From Agrobacterium genomosp. 13 str. CFBP 6927 (GTDB lineage: Bacteria > Pseudomonadota > Alphaproteobacteria > Rhizobiales > Rhizobiaceae), in contig LT009757.1 of NCBI GenBank assembly GCA_900012615.1, positions 1,767,851-1,831,850 of the forward strand: DNA of 64,000 nucleotides, read 5' to 3'. Every line of letters begins with the position of its first letter. Positions within the stretch are counted from its first letter, which is position 1. The notes beneath the pieces are model-generated. The model did not search any database and was not told the DNA's origin. It worked only from the letters and a program-made list of their open reading frames with translations. The translations under genes and the position numbers were made by a program. Positions 17,646 to 26,987 of this stretch are shown here, in pieces.

Positions 17646-19463
17646 ATGACCGCACCAATGACCAATCCGATCCTGTCGATTTCAAACCTCAACACGGCGT
17701 TTCGCGTCGGCGGTGAATGGCGCAATGTCGTCAACGATGTCAGCTTCGACATCAATGCGAAGGAGACCGTCGCTGTCGTCGGTGAATCCGGTTCCGGCAA
17801 GAGCGTCACGGCCATGTCGATCATGCGGCTTCTGTCGCCCGGCAATTCGCGGGTGACCGGCCGTATCGATTTCGAGGGCAAGGACCTCCTGTCTCTCCCG
17901 CTTGAGGCCATGCAGAAAATCCGCGGCAACCGCATTGGCATGATCTTTCAGGAACCGATGACGTCGCTCAATCCGGTCCTGAAGATCGGCCAGCAGATCA
18001 CCGAAGTTCTGGTGCAGCACCGCGGCATGTCGCATGCGCAGGCGGAAGCCGAAGCCGTGCGGCTGCTGGAGAAGGTGCGCATTCCCTCGGCGAAATCGCG
18101 TCTCAACGAATATCCGATGAATTTTTCCGGCGGCATGCGCCAGCGCGTTGTCATCGCCATCGCACTTGCCTGCGACCCGAAGCTGCTGATCGCCGATGAG
18201 CCGACGACGGCGCTCGATGTCACCATTCAGGCGCAGATCCTCGAACTGATCAAGACCCTGCAGGAAGAGGAGGGCATGTCGGTGCTCTTCATCACCCACG
18301 ACATGGGTGTTGTCGCCGAAATCTCCGACCGCACGGTGGTGATGTTCCGCGGTGAGCAGGTTGAAACCGGCACGACGCATGATCTATTTGCCGGCGCCAG
18401 CCACCCCTATACGCGTGCGCTCCTTTCCGCTGTGCCGCAGCTCGGTTCGATGACCGGCATGGACCGGCCGCTGCGCTTCCCGCGCGTGGATATGGCGACT
18501 GGCGAGATCGAGCCCGTCAAGCCGACGGAGGATACGGTCAAGCGGGATACGCCGCCGATCCTCAAGGTCGACAATCTGATCACGCGCTTCCCGATCAAGC
18601 AGGGTTTCCTGCGCAAGACGATCGGCCGCATTCACGCTGTCGAGGGCGTCTCGCTGGAGCTGCGGCAGGGCGAAACCCTCTCGCTTGTCGGCGAATCCGG
18701 TTGCGGCAAGTCCACCACCGGCCGCTCGATCATCCGGCTGACGGATCCCGTCTCCGGTAAGGTCAGCATCGGCGGCAAGGATGTGCTGAAAGCCGGCAAG
18801 GGTGAGCTTGCCGATATTCGCCGCCAGGCGCAGATGATCTTCCAGGACCCGTTTGAAAGCCTGAACCCGCGCATCCGTGTCGGTCAGGCGATTGCGGAAC
18901 CGATTATCGCGCATGGGCTGGCGACCGCTTCGCAGGCCCGTGAGCGCGTCGGCAATCTCCTCGAACGCGTGGGGCTTTCCGCCTCGATGGCCGATCGTTT
19001 CCCGCATGAGTTTTCCGGCGGCCAGCGCCAGCGCGTGTGCATCGCGCGCGCATTGGCACTGGAACCGAAGCTGTTGATCGCCGATGAATCCGTTTCCGCA
19101 CTCGATGTGTCGGTAAAGGCGCAGGTCATCAATCTGATGCTCGACCTGCAGGAAAAATACGGTCTGGGTTATCTCTTCATCAGCCATGATATGGCCGTTG
19201 TGGAGCGTATCAGCCACCGCGTCGCCGTCATGTATCTTGGTGAGATCGTCGAGATCGGCTCCCGTCAGGCCGTGTTCGAAAACCCGCAGCACGACTATAC
19301 CAAACGGCTGATGGCAGCAGTGCCGATTGCCGATCCTTCACGCCGGCAGACGCGGCGGATTTCCAATGAGGAGATCAAAAGCCCGTTCCGCTCCGCCGAT
19401 TACGTGCCGCCGAAGCGCGTTTACGAAGAGGCTGGTGAAGGGCACTTCGTGCTGGTTGCATAG
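17646..19463 (+). CDS. Fused double ATP-binding protein of a Dpp/Opp-type ABC transporter (DppD-DppF fusion)
   Basis: Cytoplasmic ATPase of 605 aa with two complete nucleotide-binding domains. Domain 1: Walker A GESGSGKSV (46-54), signature FSGGMRQRVV, Walker B IADEPTTALD. Domain 2: Walker A GESGCGKST (about 348-356), signature FSGGQRQRVC, and a Walker B reading IADESVSALD, where serine replaces the usual proline after the catalytic Glu. The oligopeptide-type C-terminal region follows each domain. The ATG at 17646 is 4 bases after the permease stop. Such D-F fusions are common in alpha-proteobacterial importers and would give a complete ATPase pair from one gene. Confidence 0.94.
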   Translation: MTAPMTNPILSISNLNTAFRVGGEWRNVVNDVSFDINAKETVAVVGESGSGKSVTAMSIMRLLSPGNSRVTGRIDFEGKDLLSLPLEAMQKIRGNRIGMIFQEPMTSLNPVLKIGQQITEVLVQHRGMSHAQAEAEAVRLLEKVRIPSAKSRLNEYPMNFSGGMRQRVVIAIALACDPKLLIADEPTTALDVTIQAQILELIKTLQEEEGMSVLFITHDMGVVAEISDRTVVMFRGEQVETGTTHDLFAGASHPYTRALLSAVPQLGSMTGMDRPLRFPRVDMATGEIEPVKPTEDTVKRDTPPILKVDNLITRFPIKQGFLRKTIGRIHAVEGVSLELRQGETLSLVGESGCGKSTTGRSIIRLTDPVSGKVSIGGKDVLKAGKGELADIRRQAQMIFQDPFESLNPRIRVGQAIAEPIIAHGLATASQARERVGNLLERVGLSASMADRFPHEFSGGQRQRVCIARALALEPKLLIADESVSALDVSVKAQVINLMLDLQEKYGLGYLFISHDMAVVERISHRVAVMYLGEIVEIGSRQAVFENPQHDYTKRLMAAVPIADPSRRQTRRISNEEIKSPFRSADYVPPKRVYEEAGEGHFVLVA

Positions 19464-19535
19464 GCGCGCTGAGTTCGATTCCGTGCTGGCCCGTGTTGAT
19501 GGCCATGTGTACATTGCTTGGCTCTGGCGGGGTCG

Positions 19536-19555
19536 CGCTGGCCTAATGGCCAGCG
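19536..19555. repeat. Short inverted repeat between the ABC operon and a DUF1801 gene
   Basis: Perfect 8-bp arms (CGCTGGCC and GGCCAGCG) around TAAT. It can form a GC-rich hairpin at the end of the Dpp-type operon but has no T-run, so it would be at most a weak or factor-assisted terminator. Confidence 0.4.
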
Positions 19556-19582
19556 TGATCGTCAATGCACGAGGTGAGCGTG

Positions 19583-20041
19583 ATGGTCGACAGAAAATCG
19601 GAGAAAGCTGCCAGTATCGCAGGCACCCACCATCCGGATGTGGCGCCGAAGCTCCTTTCGGGCGGCAATCCCCAGATTGCCAAAGGCTATGGCGATGCGC
19701 CGGTGCAGGCTTATATTGCAGCCATGCCGGAGTGGAAAAGTGCTCTCGGAGCCCGCATCGACGCATTGATCGAGAACATCGTTCCCGGCGTACACAAGGC
19801 GGTGAAGTGGAACTCGCCTTTTTACGGGAGGGAGGGGGATGTCTGGTTTCTCGCCCTTCATTGTTTTACGAAATACGTCAAGGTTACCTTCTTCGACGGC
19901 GTATCGTTGCACCCGATGCCGCCCGGTACTTCCAAACAACAGAAAGTTCGCTACCTCGATATTCACGAGGGCGCATTCGATGAAGCGCAGTTCATCGAGT
20001 GGGTAAAGCAGGCGAGCCAGTTGCCCGGCGAAAAGATGTAG
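19583..20041 (+). CDS. DUF1801 (YdhG-like) domain protein
   Basis: Small soluble protein of 152 aa. The central segment VHKAVKWNSPFYG (about residues 74-86) and the following WFLALHCFTKYVKVTFF strand are characteristic of the DUF1801/YdhG fold. The ATG at 19583 has a GAGGTGAG ribosome site; an ATG 18 bases upstream is less well supported. Its function is not known; proteins of this family occur widely in soil bacteria. It stands alone between two transport clusters. Confidence 0.75.
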   Translation: MVDRKSEKAASIAGTHHPDVAPKLLSGGNPQIAKGYGDAPVQAYIAAMPEWKSALGARIDALIENIVPGVHKAVKWNSPFYGREGDVWFLALHCFTKYVKVTFFDGVSLHPMPPGTSKQQKVRYLDIHEGAFDEAQFIEWVKQASQLPGEKM

Positions 20042-20279
20042 GTGGCTCGGCGCTTGTTTGGCGGGCTAAGGGCTGCCGGCGAATCACGCCATCTTTCGCG
20101 CTCTGAAAAAGCGGCAACTGGTTGCGGATGATGAGAAATTCCGGCCACCTCGATACAGTTTTTCCGCTGTGAAGAAAAACCGGCCGATCCGGCGGATTTC
20201 TGTTTACTTTTGCCGAAGTTGCACCACATCACGCTGTTTGAATTCGCTGCGAAGCGCATCGCAAATGACGGAGAATGAG

Positions 20280-21317
20280 ATGAAGGCACTGGTGCTCGAA
20301 GAAAAAGGAAAGCTCTCGCTCAGGGAGTTTGATATTGCCAGCAAGCTCGGGCCGAAGGATGTGCGCATCCGCACCCATACGGTCGGCATCTGCGGTTCGG
20401 ACGTCCATTATTATACCCATGGCAAAATCGGCCATTTCGTCGTGAACGCGCCGATGGTGCTTGGCCATGAAGCCTCCGGAACGGTTGTCGAGACCGGTGC
20501 CGAGGTGACCCATCTGAAGGCCGGCGACCGTGTCTGCATGGAGCCGGGCATTCCCGACCCGACATCGCGTGCCTCCAAGCTTGGCATCTACAATGTTGAT
20601 CCGGCCGTCAGCTTCTGGGCGACCCCTCCCGTCCATGGTTGCCTGACGCCGGAAGTCATTCATCCCGCAGCCTTTACCTACAAGCTGCCTGACAATGTTT
20701 CATTTGCCGAGGGCGCCATGGTCGAACCCTTCGCTATCGGCATGCAGGCGGCGCTGAGGGCGCGTATTCAACCCGGCGATATTGCCGTGGTGACGGGTGC
20801 CGGCCCGATCGGCATGATGGTGGCGCTGGCGGCGCTTGCTGGCGGTTGCGCCAAGGTGATCGTCGCCGATCTCGCCCAGCCGAAGCTGGATATCATAGCA
20901 GCCTATGACGGCATCGAAACGGTCAACATCCGCAAGCACAACCTCGCCGAAGCGGTTGCGGCTGCGACGGACGGCTGGGGTTGCGATATCGTCTTTGAAT
21001 GCTCCGGTGCCGCACCTGCCGTGCTCGGAATGGCGAAACTGGCGCGTCCCGGCGGTGCAATCGTTCTCGTCGGCATGCCGGTCGATCCGGTCCCGGTCGA
21101 TATTGTCGGCCTGCAGGCCAAGGAGCTTCGGGTGGAAACGGTTTTCCGCTACGCCAATGTCTATGACCGGGCGGTCGCCCTCATCGCCTCCGGCAAGGTT
21201 GACCTGAAGCCGCTGATTTCCGCAACCATTCCCTTTGAAGACAGCATCGCCGGTTTTGATCGCGCGGTGGAGGCAAGGGAAACGGACGTGAAACTGCAAA
21301 TTCTGATGCCGCAATAA
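20280..21317 (+). CDS. Zinc-dependent polyol dehydrogenase (xylitol/sorbitol dehydrogenase type)
   Basis: Medium-chain NAD(P)-dependent dehydrogenase of 345 aa that would oxidise a polyol such as xylitol to D-xylulose. Catalytic zinc ligands are C38 ([10 protein letters not shown]), H63 and E64 (LGHEASG). The four structural-zinc cysteines of classic alcohol dehydrogenases are absent, as in sorbitol dehydrogenases. The Rossmann motif GAGPIG is near 170, followed by an Asp (VIVADL) that favours NAD. The ATG at 20280 follows a CGGAGAATGAG ribosome site; an in-frame ATG at 20265 would add five residues. Its location just ahead of a ribitol operon supports a pentitol substrate. Confidence 0.87.
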   Translation: MKALVLEEKGKLSLREFDIASKLGPKDVRIRTHTVGICGSDVHYYTHGKIGHFVVNAPMVLGHEASGTVVETGAEVTHLKAGDRVCMEPGIPDPTSRASKLGIYNVDPAVSFWATPPVHGCLTPEVIHPAAFTYKLPDNVSFAEGAMVEPFAIGMQAALRARIQPGDIAVVTGAGPIGMMVALAALAGGCAKVIVADLAQPKLDIIAAYDGIETVNIRKHNLAEAVAAATDGWGCDIVFECSGAAPAVLGMAKLARPGGAIVLVGMPVDPVPVDIVGLQAKELRVETVFRYANVYDRAVALIASGKVDLKPLISATIPFEDSIAGFDRAVEARETDVKLQILMPQ

Positions 21318-21692
21318 GTCGCTGCGGCTCATTGTCCGCTGATGATCGAGCGGCAAATACCCTGCGGAAAAGTATGAGCGCGAACTGCCGGTGACAGGTG
21401 GATCGCGCTCTAAAAATTCATCATCTCTTTTTGCTCCATGCGCATTATATGTGCGTATCACGCAAAATTGCGCAGGAAATTCGGCATAGCGGCGGGCATC
21501 GTTGGCGCCTTCCGCATCGGACTATTCAATTCCCGACAAAAAACAGTCAAAAAAGTATCAGCAATTTCCCCGGCATGATGTGGAACTATACGCGGCAAGC
21601 CATATGCTCTCCGCCAACGCCTGGGACGAGCCATAAAGAGGAATGGCTTTGCTCCGTAAATGCGGCGGACGTGACTGAAGGGAGGAATATTG
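21318..21692. other. Regulatory gap between polyol dehydrogenase and AraC gene; no gene seen
   Basis: About 375 bases with no credible coding frame. It includes an AT-rich segment near 21415-21475 with a partly symmetric core (CGCATTATATGTGCG) that may be a promoter or operator. A strong ribosome site (GGGAGGAATATTG) at its end belongs to the AraC gene. Confidence 0.4.
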
Positions 21693-22577
21693 ATGCAGCC
21701 CGATCTGGAACTGGTGCACATCCGCAAGGGCGAATCCTTCGCTGCCTGGCGGCATGGCTATCCGTTCCGCACCGTGCGCTGGCACTACCATCCCGAATAT
21801 GAAATTCATCTGGTCGTGGCGACATCCGGCACGTTCTATATCGGTGACTTCGTCGGTCGCTTCGGCCCCGGTCAGCTCATCATGACCGGTCCCAATCTCC
21901 CCCAGAACTGGATCAGCGAGATCGAGCCGGACGAGATCGTGCCGACACGCTCTCTCGTGATCCAGTTTCCGGAGAGCTTTATCGAGGATGCCTGCGCTTC
22001 CATGTCGGAGATGGATGTGGTGCGTGCGCTACTGGATCGCAGCCGCCGCGGCATTCTGTTTGACGACGAGACGAGCGACCGCGTTCGCCCGCTGATTCTT
22101 CGGTTGATCGAAGCGCAGGGTCTGACGCGTCTGGCGCTTTTCTGGGAAATTCTTGACCTCCTGGTCAATGCGCCGTCTTCCGAGGTGCTGGCGAGCCTGA
22201 GCTACGAACTTGATCTGACCGGCATCGGTGACAGCGGTATCAACCGCGCCCTGTCGCATCTACGCCAGCACCTGACCGAACAGGTCGAGGAGATCGACCT
22301 GGCCGACATGGTGGGCCAGAGCCCGAGCGCCTTTTCCCGCGCCTTCAAGCGTCATACGGGGACGACCCTGGTGCGGTATCGCAATCAGTTACGCATCGAT
22401 CTCGCCTGCCAGATGCTGCTGGCGGATCAGGAGGTGAAGGTGGCGGAGGTCTGCTATGATGTGGGCTTCTCCAACCTTTCGAATTTCAACCGGCATTTCC
22501 TGAAGCTGAAGGGAATGTCGCCATCGAGGTTCCGGACCATATTCGCGGCCCAGAAGGCGGCGGTCATGGCGGACTAA
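21693..22577 (+). CDS. AraC-family transcriptional regulator with N-terminal cupin sensor
   Basis: Regulator of 294 aa. The N-terminal half is a cupin-like ligand pocket (VRWHYHPEYEIHLVV near 28-42, then FGPGQLIMTGPNLPQNW). The C-terminal AraC DNA-binding domain has two HTH motifs: DLADMVGQSPSAFSRAFKRH near 208-227, and VAEVCYDVGFSNLSNFNRHF near 252-271. The ATG at 21693 has an ideal GGGAGGA site. It lies directly upstream of the ribitol importer genes on the same strand and is probably their pentitol-responsive activator. Confidence 0.92.
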   Translation: MQPDLELVHIRKGESFAAWRHGYPFRTVRWHYHPEYEIHLVVATSGTFYIGDFVGRFGPGQLIMTGPNLPQNWISEIEPDEIVPTRSLVIQFPESFIEDACASMSEMDVVRALLDRSRRGILFDDETSDRVRPLILRLIEAQGLTRLALFWEILDLLVNAPSSEVLASLSYELDLTGIGDSGINRALSHLRQHLTEQVEEIDLADMVGQSPSAFSRAFKRHTGTTLVRYRNQLRIDLACQMLLADQEVKVAEVCYDVGFSNLSNFNRHFLKLKGMSPSRFRTIFAAQKAAVMAD

Positions 22578-22673
22578 ACCAGCGAGACATCACGGATTTT
22601 CACCAATTCGGGCAGAGGACTGTCCGGAAACGGGCCCTTATTGCCCAAACTTTCCAAACGGGAGGAAGTTACA

Positions 22674-23585
22674 ATGACGATGAAATCGAAACTGCTGATG
22701 GCGACAGCCGCAATTGCAATGATGGCCGCTCCGGCGCTCGCGCAGGAAAAGCTGAAGATCGGCATGACCTTTCAGGAGCTGAACAACCCCTATTTCGTGT
22801 CGATGCAGGAAGCGCTGAAGGAAGCTGCGGCAAGCATCGGCGCTGACGTCGTCGTCACCGATGCCGGTCATGATGTGGCAAAGCAGATTTCCGATGTTGA
22901 AGACATGCTTCAGCAGAAGATCGACATCCTGCTCCTGAACCCCACCGACAGCGCCGGCATCGAAGCCGCCGTGCATGCCGCCAAGGCTGCGGGTGTGACG
23001 GTCGTTGCCGTCGACGCCAATGCCAATGGCCCGGTCGATACCTTCGTCGGCTCCAAGAACCGTGATGCAGGCTACAAGTCGTGCAAATACCTCGGTGAAG
23101 CGCTCGGCGGCAAGGGCGAGGTCGCGATCCTCGACGGCATTCCGGTCGTGCCGATCCTGCAGCGCGTCGAAGGTTGCAAGGCAGCGCTTGCCGAATTCGC
23201 CGACATCAAGCTGGTCGACACGCAGAATGGTCGTCAGGACCGCTCCGTTGCTCTCGGTGTTGTCGAAAACATGATCCAGTCGCGTCCGAACCTTGCCGGT
23301 ATTTTCTCGGTGAATGACGGCGGCGCGATGGGCGCACTCGCTGCGATCCAGGGTTCCGGCAAGGACATCAAGCTGACCTCGGTTGACGGCGCTCCGGAAG
23401 CGGTGAAGGCAATTGCCGACGGTGGCCCTTTCATTGAAACCACCGCGCAGTTCCCGCGTGACCAGGTCCGCGTTGGCCTTGCCATGGCGCTTGCCCAGAA
23501 GTGGGGCGCCCGCGTCGTGCCGAAGGAAGTGCCGATCGACGTCATGGTTGTCGATAGCAAAAACGCCGGCGAGTTCAGCTGGTAA
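22674..23585 (+). CDS. Ribose-type sugar/polyol ABC transporter binding protein (probably pentitol)
   Basis: Periplasmic binding protein of 303 aa with the RbsB/LacI-type two-lobe fold. The Sec signal (MTMKSKLLMATAAIAMMAAP) ends at ALAQEKLKIG. The sequence TFQELNNPYFVSMQEALKEA and the element LLLNPTDSAGIEAAVHAAKAAG are family hallmarks. The ATG follows GGAGGAAGTTACA. Because ribitol 2-dehydrogenase and a pentulose kinase follow in the same operon, ribitol or a related pentitol is the likely ligand; this is inferred from context. Confidence 0.88.
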   Translation: MTMKSKLLMATAAIAMMAAPALAQEKLKIGMTFQELNNPYFVSMQEALKEAAASIGADVVVTDAGHDVAKQISDVEDMLQQKIDILLLNPTDSAGIEAAVHAAKAAGVTVVAVDANANGPVDTFVGSKNRDAGYKSCKYLGEALGGKGEVAILDGIPVVPILQRVEGCKAALAEFADIKLVDTQNGRQDRSVALGVVENMIQSRPNLAGIFSVNDGGAMGALAAIQGSGKDIKLTSVDGAPEAVKAIADGGPFIETTAQFPRDQVRVGLAMALAQKWGARVVPKEVPIDVMVVDSKNAGEFSW

Positions 23586-23599
23586 GAACTCCTCCCAGG

Positions 23600-23628
23600 C
23601 CCCGTCCCCGTCTTGTACGGGGGCGGGG
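23600..23628 (+). terminator. Strong intergenic hairpin between binding protein and ATPase genes
   Basis: Arms at 23600-23611 (CCCCGTCCCCGT) and 23617-23628 (ACGGGGGCGGGG) pair over 12 bp with one G-U, around a 5-base loop. There is no long T-run. In ABC operons such a structure usually stabilises the upstream binding-protein message or partly terminates transcription, giving more binding protein than ATPase. Confidence 0.65.
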
Positions 23629-23656
23629 TTAAATCCCGACCATCGAGGAGGGTGAA

Positions 23657-25159
23657 ATGCTGGAACTGAATGGAATAAGAAAAAGCTTTGGCAAGATCGA
23701 AGTCCTGCGCGGCGTCGACCTTGAGGCGCGCGCCGGTGAGGTGCATGCGCTTCTGGGCGAAAACGGCGCGGGCAAGTCGACTTTGATGAAGATCCTGTGC
23801 GGCATTTTGCAGCCATCGGAGGGAACGATCCGCATCGACGGGCAGGATCGCCGCTTTGCCAATTATGACGAGGCGATTGCCGCCGGCATCGGCATCGTGT
23901 TTCAGGAATTCAGCCTGATCCCCTATCTCAATGCCGTTGAAAACATGTTTCTTGCCCGCGAAATCCGCGGGCCGCTTCGCCTTTTGAATAAGGGCGCCAT
24001 GCGCAAGCGCGCGGCTGAAATCATGAGCCGTCTGGCCGTGGATGTTCCGCTCGACGTGCCGGTACATCGCCTTTCGGTTGCCCAGCAGCAATTTGTCGAA
24101 ATCGCCAAGGCACTGTCGCTGGATGCCCGCATTCTCGTGCTCGACGAGCCGACGGCGACGCTCACGCCCTCCGAGACCGAGCATCTCTTCAAGGTCATGC
24201 GTGAGCTGCGGCGTCAGGGCGTGGCGATCATCTTCATTTCGCATCACCTTGAGGAAATATTCGAGATCTGCGACCGCATCACCGTTCTGCGCGACGGCGA
24301 GTTGATCGGTTCCTGCCTGACGTCGGAGGTCGATAATGACCGTCTGGTCGAGATGATGGTCGGCCGGCGTATCGAAGCGAGCTTCCCACCGAAGCCGCAG
24401 CTTGATCCTTCCGCTGCAAAGGTGATCGAAGTCGAAGAGCTGCAGTTGAAGAAGGGTGGCCCCGTCTCACGCTTTGCGTTGCGCAAGGGTGAAATTCTCG
24501 GCTTTGCCGGACTTGTCGGCTCGGGCCGCACGGAAACGGTTCTCGCCATGCTGGGGGCGCATTCCGCCTCGCGCCGCAAGATCAAGCTCGACGGCGTGGA
24601 CACGCGTTTTTCCGGCCCTGATGAGGCGCTGATGCGCGGCATCGGCCTTTTGCCGGAAAGCCGCAAGGAGGAGGGGTTGATTACCAGCTTCTCCATCCTG
24701 CAGAATATTTCGCTGAACAATTACCGCAAATACCGCAAGGCCCACTGGTTCCTCGATCTCAAAAAGGAACTGGAATACACGACAAAGGCCATGGCGCAGG
24801 TGCAGGTCAAGGCGCAGGGTCCCTTTGCCCGCGTCGACACGCTATCGGGCGGCAACCAGCAGAAGATCGTCATCGCCCGCTGGCTGAACCATGACATGCG
24901 CGTGCTGATCTTCGACGAGCCGACACGCGGCATCGACGTTGGTGCGAAGGCGGAAATCTACTCGCTGATGCGCGAATTCGCTGCCAAGGGATACTCGATC
25001 ATCATGATCTCCTCGGAGCTGCCGGAAGTGATCGGCATGTCGGACCGCGTCTGCGTGTTCCGCTCCGGCGGCATCGTTGCCACCGTCGAGGGCGCAGACA
25101 TCAATTCAGAAACAATAATGACAAACGCCACCACCGGGAGGGTTGAACATGTCGCTTGA
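23657..25159 (+). CDS. Ribose-type sugar ABC transporter ATP-binding protein (RbsA-like, two domains)
   Basis: Cytoplasmic ATPase of 500 aa with two nucleotide-binding domains, as in RbsA/XylG. Domain 1 has Walker [10 protein letters not shown] (34-42), a signature region reading [16 protein letters not shown], and Walker [13 protein letters not shown]. Domain 2 has a degenerate Walker A (VGSGRTE) and an intact LSGGNQQK signature near 396, which is normal for this family. The ATG has a GAGGAGGGTGAA site. Its end overlaps the permease start by 11 bases. Confidence 0.93.
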   Translation: MLELNGIRKSFGKIEVLRGVDLEARAGEVHALLGENGAGKSTLMKILCGILQPSEGTIRIDGQDRRFANYDEAIAAGIGIVFQEFSLIPYLNAVENMFLAREIRGPLRLLNKGAMRKRAAEIMSRLAVDVPLDVPVHRLSVAQQQFVEIAKALSLDARILVLDEPTATLTPSETEHLFKVMRELRRQGVAIIFISHHLEEIFEICDRITVLRDGELIGSCLTSEVDNDRLVEMMVGRRIEASFPPKPQLDPSAAKVIEVEELQLKKGGPVSRFALRKGEILGFAGLVGSGRTETVLAMLGAHSASRRKIKLDGVDTRFSGPDEALMRGIGLLPESRKEEGLITSFSILQNISLNNYRKYRKAHWFLDLKKELEYTTKAMAQVQVKAQGPFARVDTLSGGNQQKIVIARWLNHDMRVLIFDEPTRGIDVGAKAEIYSLMREFAAKGYSIIMISSELPEVIGMSDRVCVFRSGGIVATVEGADINSETIMTNATTGRVEHVA

Positions 25160-26126
25160 TGCAAATACCGGCGTTGCCGCGAAAACGGGCGGTTTCAGTC
25201 TCGGCAACCTGCTGCGCTCACCATTGGCCCTGCCGCTGGCGGGCCTGATTGTCGTATCGATCCTCATGGGTCTTGCGAGCGACAATTTCTTCAGCGTCAA
25301 CAACATCATGAACGTGCTGCGGCAGGTGTCCGTCGTCGGCATCCTTGCCGTCGGCATGACCTTCGTCATCCTCACCGGGGGCATCGATCTGTCGGTTGGT
25401 GCGGTCATGGCGCTTGTCGGCACGCTGTCTGCCGGCCTCATGGTGAACACCGGCCTGTCGCCCGCAGTTGCCCTGCCGGCTGGCCTCTTCATCGGGTTGG
25501 GCATCGGCATCTTTAACGGGGCGCTTGTCGCCTGGGGCAAGATGCCCGCTATCATCGTCACGCTCGCCACCATGGGCATGGCGCGCGGCCTTGGCCTTAT
25601 CTATTCCGGCGGTTATCCCGTCAGCGGCATTCCGAGCTGGATTTCCTGGTTCGGCGTCGGCCGTGTCGGTGTGGTTCCGGTGCCGGTCATCATCATGGTG
25701 GTGATTTATGCGGTGGCATGGGTGCTGTTGCAGCGCACGGCCTTCGGCCGTCACGTCTACGCGCTTGGCGGCAACGAGTTGGCGGCCCGCCTTTCAGGCG
25801 TGAAGACCAGGCGCGTCAAACTTGCCGTCTATGGCATCTCGGGCGTGACTGCAGCCCTTGCCGCGCTCATCCTCACCGGCCGCCTGATGAGCGGTCAGCC
25901 CAATGCCGGCGTCGGCTTCGAACTGGATGCCATTGCGGCCGTCGTTCTCGGCGGCACGGCGATTGCCGGCGGCAGGGGTCTCATTCTCGGCACGCTCATC
26001 GGTGCGGTGCTGCTCGGTATTCTCAATAACGGCCTCAACCTGATGGGCATCAACCCTTATCTGCAGGATGTCATCAAGGGTGGCATCATCCTGCTGGCTA
26101 TCTATATCGGGCGCGATTGGCGCTGA
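25149..26126 (+). CDS. Ribose-type sugar ABC transporter permease (RbsC-like)
   Basis: Inner-membrane permease of 325 aa with about eight to ten helices. The family motif [21 protein letters not shown] is near residues 70-90, and [20 protein letters not shown] is near 205-225. Only one permease gene is present, so it should act as a homodimer. The ATG lies inside the end of the ATPase gene, which implies coupled translation. Confidence 0.93.
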   Translation: MSLDANTGVAAKTGGFSLGNLLRSPLALPLAGLIVVSILMGLASDNFFSVNNIMNVLRQVSVVGILAVGMTFVILTGGIDLSVGAVMALVGTLSAGLMVNTGLSPAVALPAGLFIGLGIGIFNGALVAWGKMPAIIVTLATMGMARGLGLIYSGGYPVSGIPSWISWFGVGRVGVVPVPVIIMVVIYAVAWVLLQRTAFGRHVYALGGNELAARLSGVKTRRVKLAVYGISGVTAALAALILTGRLMSGQPNAGVGFELDAIAAVVLGGTAIAGGRGLILGTLIGAVLLGILNNGLNLMGINPYLQDVIKGGIILLAIYIGRDWR

Positions 26127-26165
26127 GCCGGCCCGGAAACATCTTCATAAACGCAGGAGAATTAA

Positions 26166-26897
26166 ATGTCTGAATCGCTGCAAGGCAAGATCGCGGTCAT
26201 CACCGGTGCCGCATCCGGCATCGGGCTTGCCACATCAGAAGCGCTTCTGGAACAGGGCGCGACCGTGGTCATGGTCGACTGGAATGAGAAAGCCTTGAAA
26301 GATCTGGCCGCCAGGCTTGGTGACCGCGCCATCCCGCAGGTGACGAACCTTTTGGATGCCGACAGCTGCAATGCCATGATCCCGGAAATCCTCGAGAAGG
26401 TCGATCATATCGACATTCTCTATTGCAATGCCGGCACCTATATCGGCGGTGAGCTGACCGAAACGACGCCTGAAGCCATCGACAAGATGCTGAACCTCAA
26501 CGTCAACGCCGTGATGAAGAATGTGCAGGCCGTCGTGCCGCATATGTCGGAGCGCAAGACGGGTGATATCATCGTCACCTGCTCGATCGCCGGTCATTTC
26601 CCGACCTATTGGGAGCCGGTCTATTCGGGTTCGAAATGGGCGATCACCAGCTTCGTGCAGGGCATGCGCCGCCAGATGATCCCGCACGGCGTGCGCGTCG
26701 CGCAGGTCTCGCCCGGCCCCGTCGTCTCCGCACTTCTGGCGGACTGGCCGGAGGAAAACCTCCGCAAGGCCAAGGAATCGGGTAGCCTTATCGATGCGAG
26801 TGAAGTGGCCGATGCCGTTATCTACATGCTGACGCGCAAGCGTACCGTCACCATCCGCGACATGCTGGTGCTGCCGACCAACTTCGACCGCGTCTAA
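26166..26897 (+). CDS. rbtD: Ribitol 2-dehydrogenase (short-chain dehydrogenase)
   Basis: SDR of 243 aa that would oxidise ribitol to D-ribulose with NAD. The cofactor motif TGAASGIG is at 13-20; NAG is at 88-90; the catalytic residues are S140, Y153 and K157. Several segments match my memory of Klebsiella ribitol dehydrogenase: NAGTYIGGELTE, WEPVYSGSKWAI, SPGPVVSALLADWPEE and the ending VTIRDMLVLPTNFD. This makes it the best-supported specificity call in the cluster. It follows the importer and precedes the kinase that would use its product. Confidence 0.85.
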   Translation: MSESLQGKIAVITGAASGIGLATSEALLEQGATVVMVDWNEKALKDLAARLGDRAIPQVTNLLDADSCNAMIPEILEKVDHIDILYCNAGTYIGGELTETTPEAIDKMLNLNVNAVMKNVQAVVPHMSERKTGDIIVTCSIAGHFPTYWEPVYSGSKWAITSFVQGMRRQMIPHGVRVAQVSPGPVVSALLADWPEENLRKAKESGSLIDASEVADAVIYMLTRKRTVTIRDMLVLPTNFDRV

Positions 26898-26906
26898 AAA
26901 CTTCAG

Positions 26907-26942
26907 GGGCGGCTGGGAAAGTCGGAACCGGTCCAGCCGCTC
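26907..26942 (+). repeat. Intergenic hairpin between ribitol dehydrogenase and kinase genes
   Basis: Arms GGGCGGCTGG (26907-26916) and CCAGCCGCTC (26933-26942) can pair over about 10 bp with one wobble, around a 16-base loop. There is no T-run. It probably affects message stability or processing within the operon. Confidence 0.4.
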
Positions 26943-26987
26943 CACATCGTTCAAGCACCGGATGATCCGCTCCGAGGAGTATCGCAA

